Positions 34,723 through 45,081 of a stretch of 64,000 bases of DNA are shown one piece after another. Position numbers and translations under genes: made by a program. The stretch spans positions 19,045,525 through 19,109,524 of the forward strand of contig NC_063446.1 in the NCBI RefSeq assembly GCF_020379485.1, written 5' to 3'. This DNA comes from Brassica napus (taxonomy: Eukaryota > Streptophyta > Magnoliopsida > Brassicales > Brassicaceae). The notes beneath the pieces were generated by a model, which saw nothing but the letters and a program-made list of their open reading frames with translations, searched no databases and was not told the origin of the DNA. Each line of letters begins with the position of its first letter. Position 1 is the stretch's first letter.

Positions 34723-34992
34723 TCTTTTCCATTAAAAGCAAAATTGTCCGCAATCTGTTGCTGGTCCACAACAAAGTGTGCCACATGTAAGAAGTGTCTC
34801 TAAGCGTAATAGAAAGTTAAAAAGTGTCTATCAGTGTAATCTAACTCTTGTATAATTCTCTTCTATTATTTTCTGCTTTTTTCAACAGTTTCTCTCTCTC
34901 TTTAGAAAGAAAAGGTCAAAGTTGTCTGCTTCATTCATTTCACCGTAAAAAAAGCTGATACTTGCTGGAGGTAAACCAAACATCTTTTCACC

Positions 34993-36051
34993 ATGGAATC
35001 AATGAAGACGCAGTATCTCAAATCTTGGTCTGGTAGAAAGAAGGAAAAGGAGAGGAAGAAGAGGTGGTTCCTGGAAAACGGAAGCCTCTTACTAGAAGAA
35101 CTAATCTCTGACTCTAATGGTAAATCTATTCCTATACGCAGCTTTCCTTCCGACCAGATCCTTAAAGCCACTAATAACTTTGATTCAAGTTGTTTTGTCT
35201 CGGAAGATGCGTACTATAAGTGGTTCAGAGGTGATATAGAAGACAGATCTTATATGATCAAGAAGTTCTCCGAGGATAAAGTTACAGGACACAGAGTTGA
35301 AGAGGTTTACAATGATATTGTCTTGTCTGCTCGGATGAGCAATCACAACAACTTTCTAAAACTATTAGGATGCTCCCTCGGGTTTCCTTTTCCTGTTCTT
35401 GTGTTTGAATTCGCTAGTAATGGAGTTTTGAATGGGAGAGGATGTATTAGTGTTAACGGGGAAGATTCTTTGTTGCCTTGGGGTTTACGGTTAAAGATTG
35501 GGAAAGAGATTGCAAATGCTGTGACATATCTTCACATGGCGTTCCCTAAGATCATCATACATAGAGACGTTAAGCCAATGCATGTTTTCTTGGACAGTAA
35601 ATGGACCGTGAAGTTGTCTGATTTATCCTTCTCGATATCTCTTCCTGAAGGAAAAACAAGAATAGAAGCTGAAAGAATTATCGGAACATTTGGGTACCTT
35701 GATCCGCTATACCATGCCACGAGTTTTGTGACTGAGTATACTGATGTGTACAGCTTTGGGATCTGTTTGTTGGTTCTTGTCACTGGAAAACCGGTTGTCA
35801 TTGCTGGATCTGATGGAGATCCTCAAGGTATTCTTAGCTATGTGGTAGGATTGTGGGAGAATGGGAAAGTCAATGAAGTACTTGATCCAATGATTGCTAA
35901 AGATATGACAAGTGGGCAAAAATCGCAGGTGGAAATGTGTGTTGGGCTGGCTTTGAGATGCTGCGAGGCGAGAGATGAATACAGACCAAAGATGATCCAA
36001 GTAGCTAAAGAACTCAAACTGATTGAGGCATTACTGAGAGATACTAGCTAG
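34993..36051 (+). CDS. ZED1-related kinase (RLCK XII-type pseudokinase)
   Basis: Intronless, 352 residues from the ATG at 34993. After a basic start comes [20 protein letters not shown], a landmark of ZED1/ZRK proteins, then [14 protein letters not shown]. The Gly-rich loop is replaced by [12 protein letters not shown], while the ATP-site Lys is kept in MIKKF (near residue 87). [14 protein letters not shown] (about 189-202) keeps His-Arg-Asp, but Asp-Phe-Gly is Asp-Leu-Ser ([14 protein letters not shown], near 209). Activation-segment and later motifs are normal ([38 protein letters not shown]). In Arabidopsis, ZRK proteins are mostly pseudokinases in the cytoplasm or at the membrane. They pair with the NLR ZAR1 and detect modification of partner kinases by bacterial effectors. 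Which ZRK this matches cannot be decided here, and its immune role is inferred from the family. Confidence 0.88.
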   Translation: MESMKTQYLKSWSGRKKEKERKKRWFLENGSLLLEELISDSNGKSIPIRSFPSDQILKATNNFDSSCFVSEDAYYKWFRGDIEDRSYMIKKFSEDKVTGHRVEEVYNDIVLSARMSNHNNFLKLLGCSLGFPFPVLVFEFASNGVLNGRGCISVNGEDSLLPWGLRLKIGKEIANAVTYLHMAFPKIIIHRDVKPMHVFLDSKWTVKLSDLSFSISLPEGKTRIEAERIIGTFGYLDPLYHATSFVTEYTDVYSFGICLLVLVTGKPVVIAGSDGDPQGILSYVVGLWENGKVNEVLDPMIAKDMTSGQKSQVEMCVGLALRCCEARDEYRPKMIQVAKELKLIEALLRDTS

Positions 36052-36873
36052 ATGCATGAACTTTCTAATGTTTGTTGCATGCCCCTTTTATCCGTTAGGT
36101 TTTCTGTAAAAACATGTTTCAGCTTCATATTTTCGTTGGTTACGTTATCAAAACGAGATACTTAAAAAAGTCTGAAAACAGAGAGATTATTCAATAAACT
36201 AAGCTCTTAGACGATGCTTTGACAATTCCTACTGATTTGACTTCTTAGGCCATATCCATCATTGTAAGCAAGTCTTTTTTAATAGGCCAGAGTCTGGAAA
36301 ATGTTTCACTTGTAAAGATGCAGAGTTTTGACGTATAGTTTGTACCAGCTGGAATTAATGCAGCAGGAACTGCTACTACGTGTAGTGCTAACCGATCAGT
36401 TTCCTTCTTGGCAGTGAAAGCAATATCTTTGAAATTACAAGATTGATTAGCATGTGACTCCATCTCCTCGGCTTTGAAATTTTAAGATTGATGGCTGGTC
36501 GGTCGACCCTCAGTGTGTATCCCAGCCTTAAGCAAGGCTTTATATGATGCAAATTTCTTAGGAATGCCTCATATCATCTTTTAATTTGACCAATTCCTTT
36601 TGTCCTTATAGTTTTACATAGGACAATAGCGTCATTCTTTATTGAACTCAACTTTGAGTTGAAACTTGTGGTGGATACATATCTTCAGTCATCCTCAGAT
36701 TTTTTAGTTGAGAAGCCAAGTAACCTATGCAAGAATAGGGAACTTGGAACAATGAACCAAAAGTCTCAAAGGAACCGACTGTTTGTTCCAGAAGATGCGG
36801 ATATGGCTAGGTTATAAGCAACTGCTGAAGGCAGAATCATTCTGTTTGAGACTTTTGGTCGTTTAATTCCTTG

Positions 36874-36905
<32 letters not shown>

Positions 36906-37097
36906 CTGCTATTCTGACGAAGGAAAATATTTGATACCGTAACAATATGACAGCCTTTTTATAAACTTGGTCGTTTGGTTTCTTTTAAAAATAAGTTTTT
37001 TCCTTTTTACCCTAAAAAATCATCAAAGTTAATCAAGACGCGTATAAAAAAAGCTGATAGCAGACGGAAGAACAAACTAGCCTTTTGCCAAAAACGT
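36052..37097. other. Region between ZED1-related kinase and F-box gene
   Basis: Holds the kinase 3' end, a 73-codon minus-strand frame (36245-36463) of unknown nature, a T run of about 30 bases near 36878-36905, and the F-box gene upstream region. The 36906-37097 part aligns with 55945-56139 upstream of the intact F-box paralogue (AAGGAAAATATTTGATA, AACAATATGACAG, TAGCAGACGGAAGAA), so the promoter was duplicated along with the gene. Confidence 0.6.
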
Positions 37098-38265
37098 ATG
37101 GAGCAAAAGAAAATCCATGGATCATCATCAACACATGATGATAGTAATGATAGATCTCTATCCATAGAGGATATTCCCCTCGAGCTAATGGCCGAGATAC
37201 TCTCAAGACTGCCAGGGAAATTGATTGGTAGGTCTCGCTCCGTCTCTAAGCTATATATGGTCTTCCATCACCACCACTCCATGTTTCATCAACTTATTCG
37301 CTGCTAGATCATCACAGCCTTGTGCTCTGCTAATCCTCAGTAAACGCGACAAGCTGTTTGTTTTCTCCTCTCCTCAAGCAGAGAGTTATCAATTTAAAAT
37401 CCCCCGTGATGGTTTCCTTCAGCGCTATGATTCCGTCCATGGCTTGGTTTACTTGGAAACTTCTACGCAGCTCATGATTTGGAATCCAACCATGAAACGC
37501 TTCTTCACTTTACCTGAACCTGAAGGCAGCGAGGGCAAATACATCACAGGATCTTTGGGATATGATCCCATTGACTGTAAATACAAAGCACTGTGCCATC
37601 TTACAGGAGACAAGATTGGGATTCTAACATTAGGATCGCAAGAATTATGGAGAATACTATCCCAAGGTTTCCCAAGTCATTCTCGACGCATGTCAGATTG
37701 TGTGATATGCATTAATGGAGTCATATACTATCAATGTTGTTTTGGTCTTTCTCTGACTCATGCCATTATGAGCTTTGACGTCAGGTCTGAAAAGTTCCAT
37801 TTGATAAAATATCCGTCCAGGGATGGTTGTTTTTTCGTATCTTATGAGGGAAGACTAGCTTTGATGGTAAGCTCCAATGGCCACTCTGGTATTGAATTGT
37901 GGATCTTGGTGAATGCAGAGAATCACCAATGGGTATACAAACACTTTCCTACACCTCATCTTCCTTACACATTTTGGGCTTTAAGGGATATGAAGTTGAA
38001 GGGTGTTACTGACGCGGGTGAATTTATCTACTTTTATTCACCATTCTCTATTTATAAACGTCGTACGGACCTTATTCACCTAAGTTCTGAAGGATGGAGT
38101 GGGTTCAGAGTTATATATTTTGATCCGAAGAAAAACTCTTCAAGAGATGTTATTTTTCCAGGAATTGCAATTGACGATTTGAAGCGACTTCGTGTACCTG
38201 GATCCGATTTTATGGAAGGCTTAAGTGTTGTACCAAATCACATTGAGAGTCTCATGTCATTGTAA
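37098..38265 (+). pseudogene. F-box protein (FBA type) with frameshift after the F-box
   Basis: A close paralogue of the intact gene at 56140-57306, nearly identical over the whole C-terminal part. The F-box (SLSIEDIPLELMAEILSRLP to SRSVSKL) is read in one frame from the ATG at 37098. A 4-bp ATAT-type insertion near 37252-37256 (AAGCTATATATGG here, AAGTTATGG in the paralogue) then shifts the frame, and that frame stops at 37305. The rest, through the F-box-associated domain to HIESLMSL, is open in another frame from 37225 to 38265. An ATG at 37225, created by the insertion region, could give a 346-residue product without an F-box; the intact version would join SKP1-CUL1 ligases. Unless translation starts there, the gene is dead. 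The downstream 80 bases also match the paralogue. Confidence 0.85.
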
Positions 38266-38899
38266 TCATTGGTTTACGTTTTATCTTAGACTGACACTTA
38301 TATAATATTTTTTAAAGATTTTTCCCATCAAAGACAGCAACAACCTCAACTTAATATGTACATAGTTCCTGCCAGTGCAATTGCTAATGATCACGATATG
38401 GATAACTATGAATCAACATTTTACTTTCATAAAATAAGTCCATATATATTTTCACTGGGGAAGTCCACTTGAGTTCCTCTAAGTCCTCACACCCTTTCAC
38501 CAGGTGTCACCAAACAATGGGTTAAGCATGAAGGCCTCAACCATGATGAAAGTTTAGCGAGAGGACCAGACATGGACACAACAAATAATAATACATAATC
38601 GATTTTTTTCCTCAAATTTTTGTGAGCAATATATATATATATATATCCCTTATATATGAAAAGAGAAGAATTAGTTTTAATCCATTCACACTACCTTCAC
38701 CACGTGGCGTTCTCACATTAATTAAAAAAAAACTTACGCTGACATGTCGCTTTAATAGAGTTTCTCAGAATTTTGCTTCCTATTTTGCTTAGAAGTTAGA
38801 ACAAACGAGAGACGTAAAGATACTCAACATCGAAAAGTTTTAGTTTACGCATAGCCACAAAGTCTACCGTTCTTACGTTTTAGAATCTTTAGCTTGAGC
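38266..38899. other. Intergenic region downstream of the frameshifted F-box gene
   Basis: The first 80 bases match the 3' flank of the F-box paralogue at 57307-57385. An (AT)n tract lies at 38630-38646. No gene was recognised. Confidence 0.5.
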
Positions 38900-39420
38900 T
38901 TTTGCAAGCAAGACTTCTCTAGGAACCCGTCCATGAAAGTCCGTCTCTGTCCACGAATTTCCCGACGAGAGAAGTCAGATAGCTTCTCTGAGGATGATTG
39001 TACAACGTCTACGAATCGGAATAGTTAAGTATCAGAATATTATCCAGTGTTGCGAGCTCTAACTACATCCATGTCTTCCTCTCCAACTTCTTCACGGAGC
39101 TCCCATCAACTCCCAATAAGAAAGCAAGACGAAGAAGACATAGCATGAACTTGCAGAACGATCTTCCTCTCTTTTTAGGGAGAAGACTCACAATGGTTTC
39201 AAACAAGTCAGTCTGATCAACATGAGACATAGAGGAAGAAGCTCGCATAATGATCTTTTTGCTGCTCTGCCGCCGTCCCAAACCAGGAAAGTACTTTCTC
39301 GCATATACATCATAGCACGATTAAACTCTCCGCACATATACCCTTCGTTTCCATCGTCTTGATGAGCCTTCTAAACAAATCCACACGGTTTTGTTTAGTA
39401 CTACTCTCTAACGAAATTCC
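38900..39420 (-). pseudogene. Relic resembling an NPH3/RPT2-family (BTB-NPH3) gene
   Basis: The minus strand 39281-39063 reads DLFETIVSLLPKKRGRSFCK followed by FMLCLLRLAFLLGVDGSS and a VKKLERK segment. This resembles the IVSLLP...CSFLLKLLKAA core of the NPH3 domain. The bases just upstream read a KYFPGLGRRQ-type stretch, also usual before that core. The frame stops soon after and no BTB domain or C-terminal Tyr motif is seen. It appears to be an isolated, decayed exon fragment. Intact relatives are phototropin-signalling adaptor proteins. Confidence 0.5.
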
Positions 39421-40126
39421 TTACTATTTGTAAGCTTACTGCTGACATGTACCATCTTCCAAAACTTTATAGTTTCTGAATGATTTTAACAAATCTTTGG
39501 TTTTATTGAGCAGTACATGTATTCTATCAACAAACAGAGCTAACCAAGTTGGATAGAAGAATCATTCGATCCACCAATACCTGTGATTCTAATTAGAACA
39601 TGTAATATATCTACAAAGAGAGCTAATAACCCGTGAGAGATGAACCATTCTTAGGTTCGAAATATTAATGCATCCTCGATTACTTACAACAATATTGCTT
39701 ATAATTTTTGGCTTCAATGATACTACTACTTATTATCGTATGTGCATGATTGTATCAGGTAAGATATCAAGTTTAAGACAGGGCACAGTTTTTGTTTCTT
39801 TCATCAATGTTCCGACGTGGAAGATTAAACCGAAACCCATATTATTATGGTTAACACTTTTAAACCGAAATTCAAAATCAGTTTTTGTAATTACTGAAGG
39901 AAATGTTGCGTCTGTTTTTGAAAACGATTTTGCTACCTTGAGTGATTGGCAAGGTTGATTAATGATAAGGGATTTGCTTAAATTTCAAAACTTTGGTTTA
40001 TGGCAATATATACATCGTATTGTGCTGAGCAAGGCACAAATATATGACATTTAATTCTTTTCTTCTGGAGATACATGTTACTTGCATTAGGTTTTTTAGA
40101 CCTATATAAGGCACATGTCTCTCATC
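39421..40126. other. Intergenic region before the first RPA-like pseudogene
   Basis: No recognised gene; the 96-codon frame at 39668-39958 has no family resemblance. A TATA-like CCTATATAAGG lies at about 40101-40111, roughly 75 bases upstream of the first RPA-like copy, where a core promoter would be expected. This sequence is not part of the duplicated unit. Confidence 0.45.
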
Positions 40127-41243
40127 TTTCTTACTCATAACCTAAACACAAAACCTAAGCATTCTTCACTCATTCTTCTATAATGGCTGCGATAACTGTT
40201 GTGTCAGATTTGAAACCGTTCAAGTCTATGTGGAAGATTAGGGTGAAGATCATACATTTGTGGAAGAAGTATTCAGCGGCTGGTGGCTTAACGATTGAGA
40301 TGGTTCTAATCGACTCTAACGTAGGCATCCTTTACTCTTCATGTTACTAATCTTAAGTATGCTTAATGTGTCATTATCTAATTTCCGACTATTTTTATTG
40401 GTCTTTTTAGGGTGTTAAGATTAACGCTTCTGTGAAAAATGATCTGGTTAATCAGTTTGATTCATTCCTTTCACAAGGAAGTTCAAAGATTCTCATCAAC
40501 TTTTCACTCAACCCCTCTTTCGGTTCATACCGAACAACCATACAACCATACATCCATACAGAATTGGATTTCTCTTGACAACACGCATGAGGAGTTGTGA
40601 TGATTTTTCCGATGCCCTAACTGGTTTTGAACCAGTCAACTACAAGGACATTCGAGATGGTACACTCAATACGGACTATTCGGTGGTAAGTTCTATAATT
40701 ATGCTACTTTCTTCTAATACGGAGTGTATATTTCAAGGATATAACTCATATATTTGTGTTTCAGATGTAATAGGTCAGACTGTGTAGGTGGCCTAAATTG
40801 AAGTTGTATTAGCTAATGGGAAAGAAACTCATAAACTGACAGTGGAGCTTCGAAATGAAAAGTATGGCTGGCTGTCTTTACTCAAATGTCTCTCGCATCC
40901 AATGTATTGTATTGGTATGTTAAGTCTAAGTTTGTTTCTATTATGATAAGTTATTTAAACATGTTGTGTAAGATGGTTCACTTTACATTTTTCATTTAAT
41001 TTCCATTCTTTGTTTAGACCTTTGTGGAGCTATGGTTGTTGTAGGGGAGTTGCAACAACTTGAAAAACTTGGACCTGGCGAGATTTATTCTTATCAGAAT
41101 CCCATGATGGAGTTCACTTTGGTTAACACAGAGTTTGAACCTCTGACTTTTACTCAGCATTTACTTTAAAAACAGATGTTAGAGTTTAATATACATCTAA
41201 ATGCTAACTCTACAATGAATTACAGCTTAACACACATTAAATG
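40127..41243. repeat. Direct repeat, left copy (about 1.1 kb)
   Basis: Starting at TTTCTTACTCATAACC and ending at CACACATTAAATG, this segment is repeated almost base for base at 42906-44017. It contains the RPA-like pseudogene with its introns. The ends are not TG...CA, so these are not ordinary LTRs. Confidence 0.9.
40183..41169 (+). pseudogene. RPA70-like OB-fold (DUF223) gene, copy 1, disrupted
   Basis: Exon 1 (40183-40320) encodes 46 residues starting MAAITVVSDLKPFKSMWKIR and including HLWKKYSAAGGLTIEMV. Exon 2 from 40411 continues with GVKINASVKNDLVNQFDSFL and INFSLNPSFGSYRT. This is the N-terminal OB fold of the Brassicaceae replication-protein-A-like family, many members of which are mobile-element-associated. 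A small indel gives TGA at about 40576-40578, after which the coding sense continues in another frame (MRSCDDFSDALTGFEPVNYK). Further stops follow after the third intron (DVIGQTV, stop). Intact relatives bind single-stranded DNA in the nucleus. Copy 2 shares the same first lesion. Confidence 0.82.
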
Positions 41244-42011
41244 CCCATCCCTCTTGCAATGCTCACACTTCAGGCCTCTCCTATCCCCCTTCTTGTAAGG
41301 CACCTTGTTGGGCTGAGAGCTCCTTTCAGCTTGAGATGCAAAGGAGAGTGTTTCCTTTGCCTCAAACAAACTGATTGAACCCTCCTCCTTTTGGACTTGG
41401 GAACACACTTCTTCAAGTGTTGGGAGCTTCTCAGACCTCAAGATATGTTTAATCAAGGCGTTGTAGGCAAGACTGAGAGTTAACAGCAGGCCAAACACCT
41501 TATCTTGCTCCCTTCTTTCAATCAACACCTCCGGATCAACATATTGAGGTCTAAGCATCTCTAGCTCAGACCAAAGGGCTCTGAACTTGCCTAGATGCGC
41601 AGTGAACTCCTCATCTTCTTGGGATAGGATGTTGATAGACCTCTTGATCTCAAATACTCGGCTGATGTTGGAGATGTTCCCATATATCTTGTTAAGTGTA
41701 CTCCAAAGGGCTTTAGCACTCTCACAATATGAGTATGCTTCAAGAATGGATGGAGACAGTGAGCTGTGGAGAATGGACAAGACCTTGAAGTCTTCTTGTT
41801 CCCACTTCTCCTTAGATACATATTTGGAACCGGATTCACCATCTGCTGAGCTTTCACTTGAACCGGCAGCCTTGGAGAGCTTTGGAGCATCCGTGAGGCA
41901 ATGGCTCCATAAGCCTCTCCCTCCTAGAGCTGTCTTCACCAGGCGTGACCAGAGGAGGTAGTTGGGACTATTGAAAGTAACAGCAATGACAATGGCTCTT
42001 TTGGACTCCAT
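41220..42011 (-). pseudogene. Copia gag polyprotein fragment, truncated at the zinc knuckle
   Basis: It starts at the ATG at 42011 with MESKRAIVIAVTFNSPNYLL and SRLVKTALGGRGLW. A helical gag core follows (FKVLSILHSSLSPSILEAYS, ALWSTLNKIYGNISN, FTAHLGKFRALWSELEMLRP). Near the end KCEHCKRDGHL begins the CCHC nucleocapsid knuckle, but the final Cys is missing. At 41243 the sequence passes into the RPA-like repeat, and the last few codons (MCVKL, stop at 41220) belong to that repeat. Gag normally packages element RNA into virus-like particles. The frame is otherwise undamaged over about 256 codons, so the fragment is fairly young. No protease, integrase or reverse transcriptase is attached. Confidence 0.85.
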
Positions 42012-42905
42012 GTTGAAGCCGGATGAACAAGACTGTTAAAGAACTCTTCAAGGTAGAAGCTTGGGACAAGGTGAGCTGAATCTTCAAGGGCGTGAGCTTG
42101 GGAGCTTGTGCATGTAGCGGAAGTCTTCACCAGGAGTCTGAGCAACCTGGCTCTGGTTACTCAGTCTCCTAATCTTGTTACTAAGTCTCTTAGTCTCTTT
42201 AATCTCTCATACTCTCCATTAATCTCTTAGACTTTCACCCATACTCTCTTTAATTCTCTTAATCTCTTTTCTATTCTTCATACTTCATCATACACAAATC
42301 TCTCATCTGTTCTTACATCACCCAAGTACTGGTACTCTGAAAACCTCATATGGTATCAGAGCCAGGTTGCTCAGACTCCTGGTGAAGACTTCCGCTACAT
42401 ACACAAGCTCCCAAGCTCACACCCTTGAAGATTCAGCTCATCATATCCCTTTGGTATATTCTCCTTGCATCCAACACTCCAACGGTGACATAAGGAAAGG
42501 ATTGGATCAGAGTAAACCGCCCACACATTGCACATCTTGATTTGGACTTAACCGGATGACTTAGGCGAGAGGAGTGGGCTGTACGGTCGATGGTACGGAC
42601 CTCCTGTCCGTACCACTTGCCCTATCTTTGTACATTGCCCTATCTTCCCTCTTGGTTGCACCATACATCTTCATGGTTTGCCCTAGGCCGTACATGGCCG
42701 TACTAAACGCCCTAGCTTTGCACCATACTGCCATCTTCTCCCAAACTCCTCCAAAGCCTTCACATGATCAGTCTAAGTCTTTCCTATACTTAACTTCACA
42801 AGATAACTACTTCAGAACACTTCTGAAGCTTGATTGAATTCTTCTGGACATCTTCTAGAGCTTGCCCTATTATTGTACAAGCTCTATCTTCTCTTCAGTT
42901 CAACA
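41244..42905. mobile_element. Rearranged Copia retrotransposon fragment between the direct repeats
   Basis: The left half holds a Copia gag on the minus strand (41244-42011) plus its leader. The middle holds LTR-like sequence and a plus-strand tRNA-primer site (TGGTATCAGAGCC at 42351-42363) followed by the same leader in the opposite orientation. The right part (42441-42905) is unique and has no recognised coding sequence. There is no second LTR and no pol. The fragment exactly fills the gap between the two RPA-like repeats. Confidence 0.65.
42072..42440. repeat. 84-bp inverted repeat with 201-bp spacer
   Basis: Left arm 42072-42155 and right arm 42357-42440 are complementary, with about two mismatches seen by eye. 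Both derive from the Copia leader (GGTTGCTCAGACTCCTGGTG on the plus strand in the right arm). The spacer includes CT-rich LTR-like DNA. A transcript through it would fold into a long hairpin. Confidence 0.85.
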
Positions 42906-44017
42906 TTTCTTACTCATAACCTAAACACAAAACCTAAGCATTCTTCACTAATTCTTCTATAATTGCTGCGATAATGTTGTGTTGGATTTGAAACCGTTCA
43001 AGTCTATGTGGAAGATTAGGGTGAAGATCATACATTTGTGGAAGAAGTATTCTGCGGCTGGTGGATTAACGATTGAGATGGTTCTAATCGACTCTAACAT
43101 AGGCATCCTTTACTCTTCATGTTACTAATTTAAGTATGCTTAATGTGTCATTATCTAATTTCCGACTATTTTTATTGGTCTTTGTAGGGTGTTAAGATTA
43201 ACGCTTCTGTGAAAAAGGATCTGGTTAATCAGTTTGATTCATTCCTTTCACAAGGAGGTTCAAAGATTCTCATCAACTTTTCACTCAACCCCTCTTTCGG
43301 TTCATACCGAACAACCATACAACCCTACATCCATACAGAATTGGATTTCTCTTGACAACACGCATGAGGAGTTGTGTTGATTTTTCCGATGCCCTAAATG
43401 GTTTTGAACCAGTCAACTACAAGGACATTCGAGATGGTACACTCAATACGGACTATTCGGTTGGTAAGTTCTATAATTATGCTACTTTCTTCTAATACGG
43501 AGTGTATATTTGAAGGATATAACTCATATATTTGTGTTCAAGATGTAATAGGTCAGACTGTGTAGGTGGCTCCAATTGAAGTTGTATCATCTAATGGGAA
43601 AGAAACTCATAAACTGACAGTGGAGCTTCGAAATGAAAAGTATGGCTGTCTTTACTCAAAGGTCTCTCGCATCCAATGTATTGTATTGGTATGTTAAGTC
43701 TAAGTTTGTTTCTATTATGATAAGTTATTTAAACATGTTGTGTAAGATGGTTCACTTTACATTTTTCATTTAGTTTCCATTCTTTGTTTAGACCTTTGTG
43801 GAGCTATGGTTGTTGTAGGGGAGTTGCAACAACTTGAAGAACTTGGACCTGGCGAGATTTATTCGTATCAGAATCCCATGATGGAGTTCACTTTGGTTAA
43901 CACAGAGTTTGAAACTCTGACTTTTACTCAGCATTTACTTTAGAAACAGATGTTAGAGTTTTATATACATCTAAATGCTAACTCTAAAATGAATTACAGC
44001 TTAACACACATTAAATG
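42906..44017. repeat. Direct repeat, right copy (about 1.1 kb)
   Basis: Matches 40127-41243 with scattered substitutions and small indels, intron sequences included. The two copies are in the same orientation. Confidence 0.9.
42962..43943 (+). pseudogene. RPA70-like OB-fold (DUF223) gene, copy 2, disrupted
   Basis: Second copy of the OB-fold gene. The start codon is changed (ATT at 42962 where copy 1 has ATG), and one base is missing a few codons later (GCGATAATGTTG against GCGATAACTGTTG). It also carries the same TTCTCTTGACAACACGC frameshift as copy 1. Intron positions and the later stop TGTAGGTGG are shared. No product is possible. Confidence 0.85.
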
Positions 44018-45081
44018 TGTTGCCAATCCTATTTTTATTTTATTTCAGTCTAGCTAAAACTGAATAGACACACTATGATGATGACTCATATAATTTGTTG
44101 GGCAATTTTTTCGAATAGCATTTTTTAAGTTTTTGTCAAAAAATAGTCGTTAAAAAAGAAAATGACCAAAATAGCCTTTTTTATTTTTAAAATTTTTAAT
44201 ATTTATTTTTTTATTTTTAAAAATATGAAACTCTATCCCCAAAACTCCGTCCCTTAAATCTAAACTCTAAGTCTAAATTAATTAACCTTAAGATAAAAAT
44301 ACATTTTTATTCTTTAATAAAACTTATTTCGATCATTTTTTCATTAAGGAATATTTTTGTGATAGAAAGTTAAAAATGATTATGCTAGGGAATTTTTCTA
44401 ATTTTTTTTTTCTGAATAGAAAATTGATGTAAAAAAAAGATCTGGTTATTGTTTTTCTTTTTTTCCTATATGAATTAACAGATTATCAATGGCGGCATTT
44501 TAATGATGAAAGAATAAAAAAAACACATAACTTATGGAAGAAAAAGAAAACATAAATGATTATATGTAGGAAATAGTACGAGAGATGGACATATAAATTG
44601 AGATTCGGGGCCGTCTCGGTTTATTAATTGTTCGGTTTATTTCCCTTCCAAATTTAATTTCGAAGGAACAATTCTCCTGGGGACTTTCCCTCTGTTTCCA
44701 AGGTAACATTTTCTCGGGAAAATTTAGATTATTTTCTAGGGAAAGAACTCCCCGCGCTCTTTCTTTTCTTGAAACTAGGTCAAATCGTACTTTAGAAATT
44801 CATCTGGATAGAAATTGACTGACTAAAGATAGTCTGGATTGGATCTCATTGTAGTCAAATATTTTTCCGGGAAAACTCTTATTGCCGCACTATCTATTCT
44901 TAGAAATCTCTGTTTCTGATCGATACTCTTGATTTCGTTTCCGTTCGTTCATGTGTGGTATCTAGGCGAGAGACTTTCTCGGGAAGACATCGTAACACAC
45001 GTTTTCTTCACTGATTCGTTTGCTTCGTAGTATATCGATGCAATTTTGGATTTTTTTTTTTGTTTTTGTGTCCAGGAAACG
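44018..45081. other. Intergenic region and leader of the GID8-like gene
   Basis: The first part is AT-rich and unrecognised. From about 44600 it becomes pyrimidine-rich and resembles a leader, and a 5' untranslated intron probably ends at the T-rich TTTTTGTGTCCAG just before 45076. The exact transcription start is not visible. Confidence 0.45.

Larger units (their letters stand above)
32240..34980. other. AT-rich intergenic region with several simple repeats
   Basis: Contains the 41-bp triplication (32523-32645), the C run (32796-32828) and a CCACA/CATCACCC minisatellite (34635-34722). A roughly 36-bp direct repeat lies near 34170-34238 (CAGAATTATAAATTAGTTGT and CAGAATTATAAACTAGTTGT). No gene was recognised. 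The frames through the C run are artefacts of the homopolymer. Confidence 0.5.

Noticed and set aside
36245..36463. 73-codon minus-strand frame downstream of the kinase
   Set aside because: It has amino-acid-like composition but no recognised family, no intron borders and no second exon; left as unassigned.
41587..41961. 124-codon plus-strand frame
   Set aside because: It is the antisense shadow of the Copia gag frame.
40127..44017. The 1.1-kb direct repeats as LTRs of one retrotransposon
   Set aside because: They lack TG...CA ends, contain an intron-bearing gene, and no primer site or purine tract abuts them.
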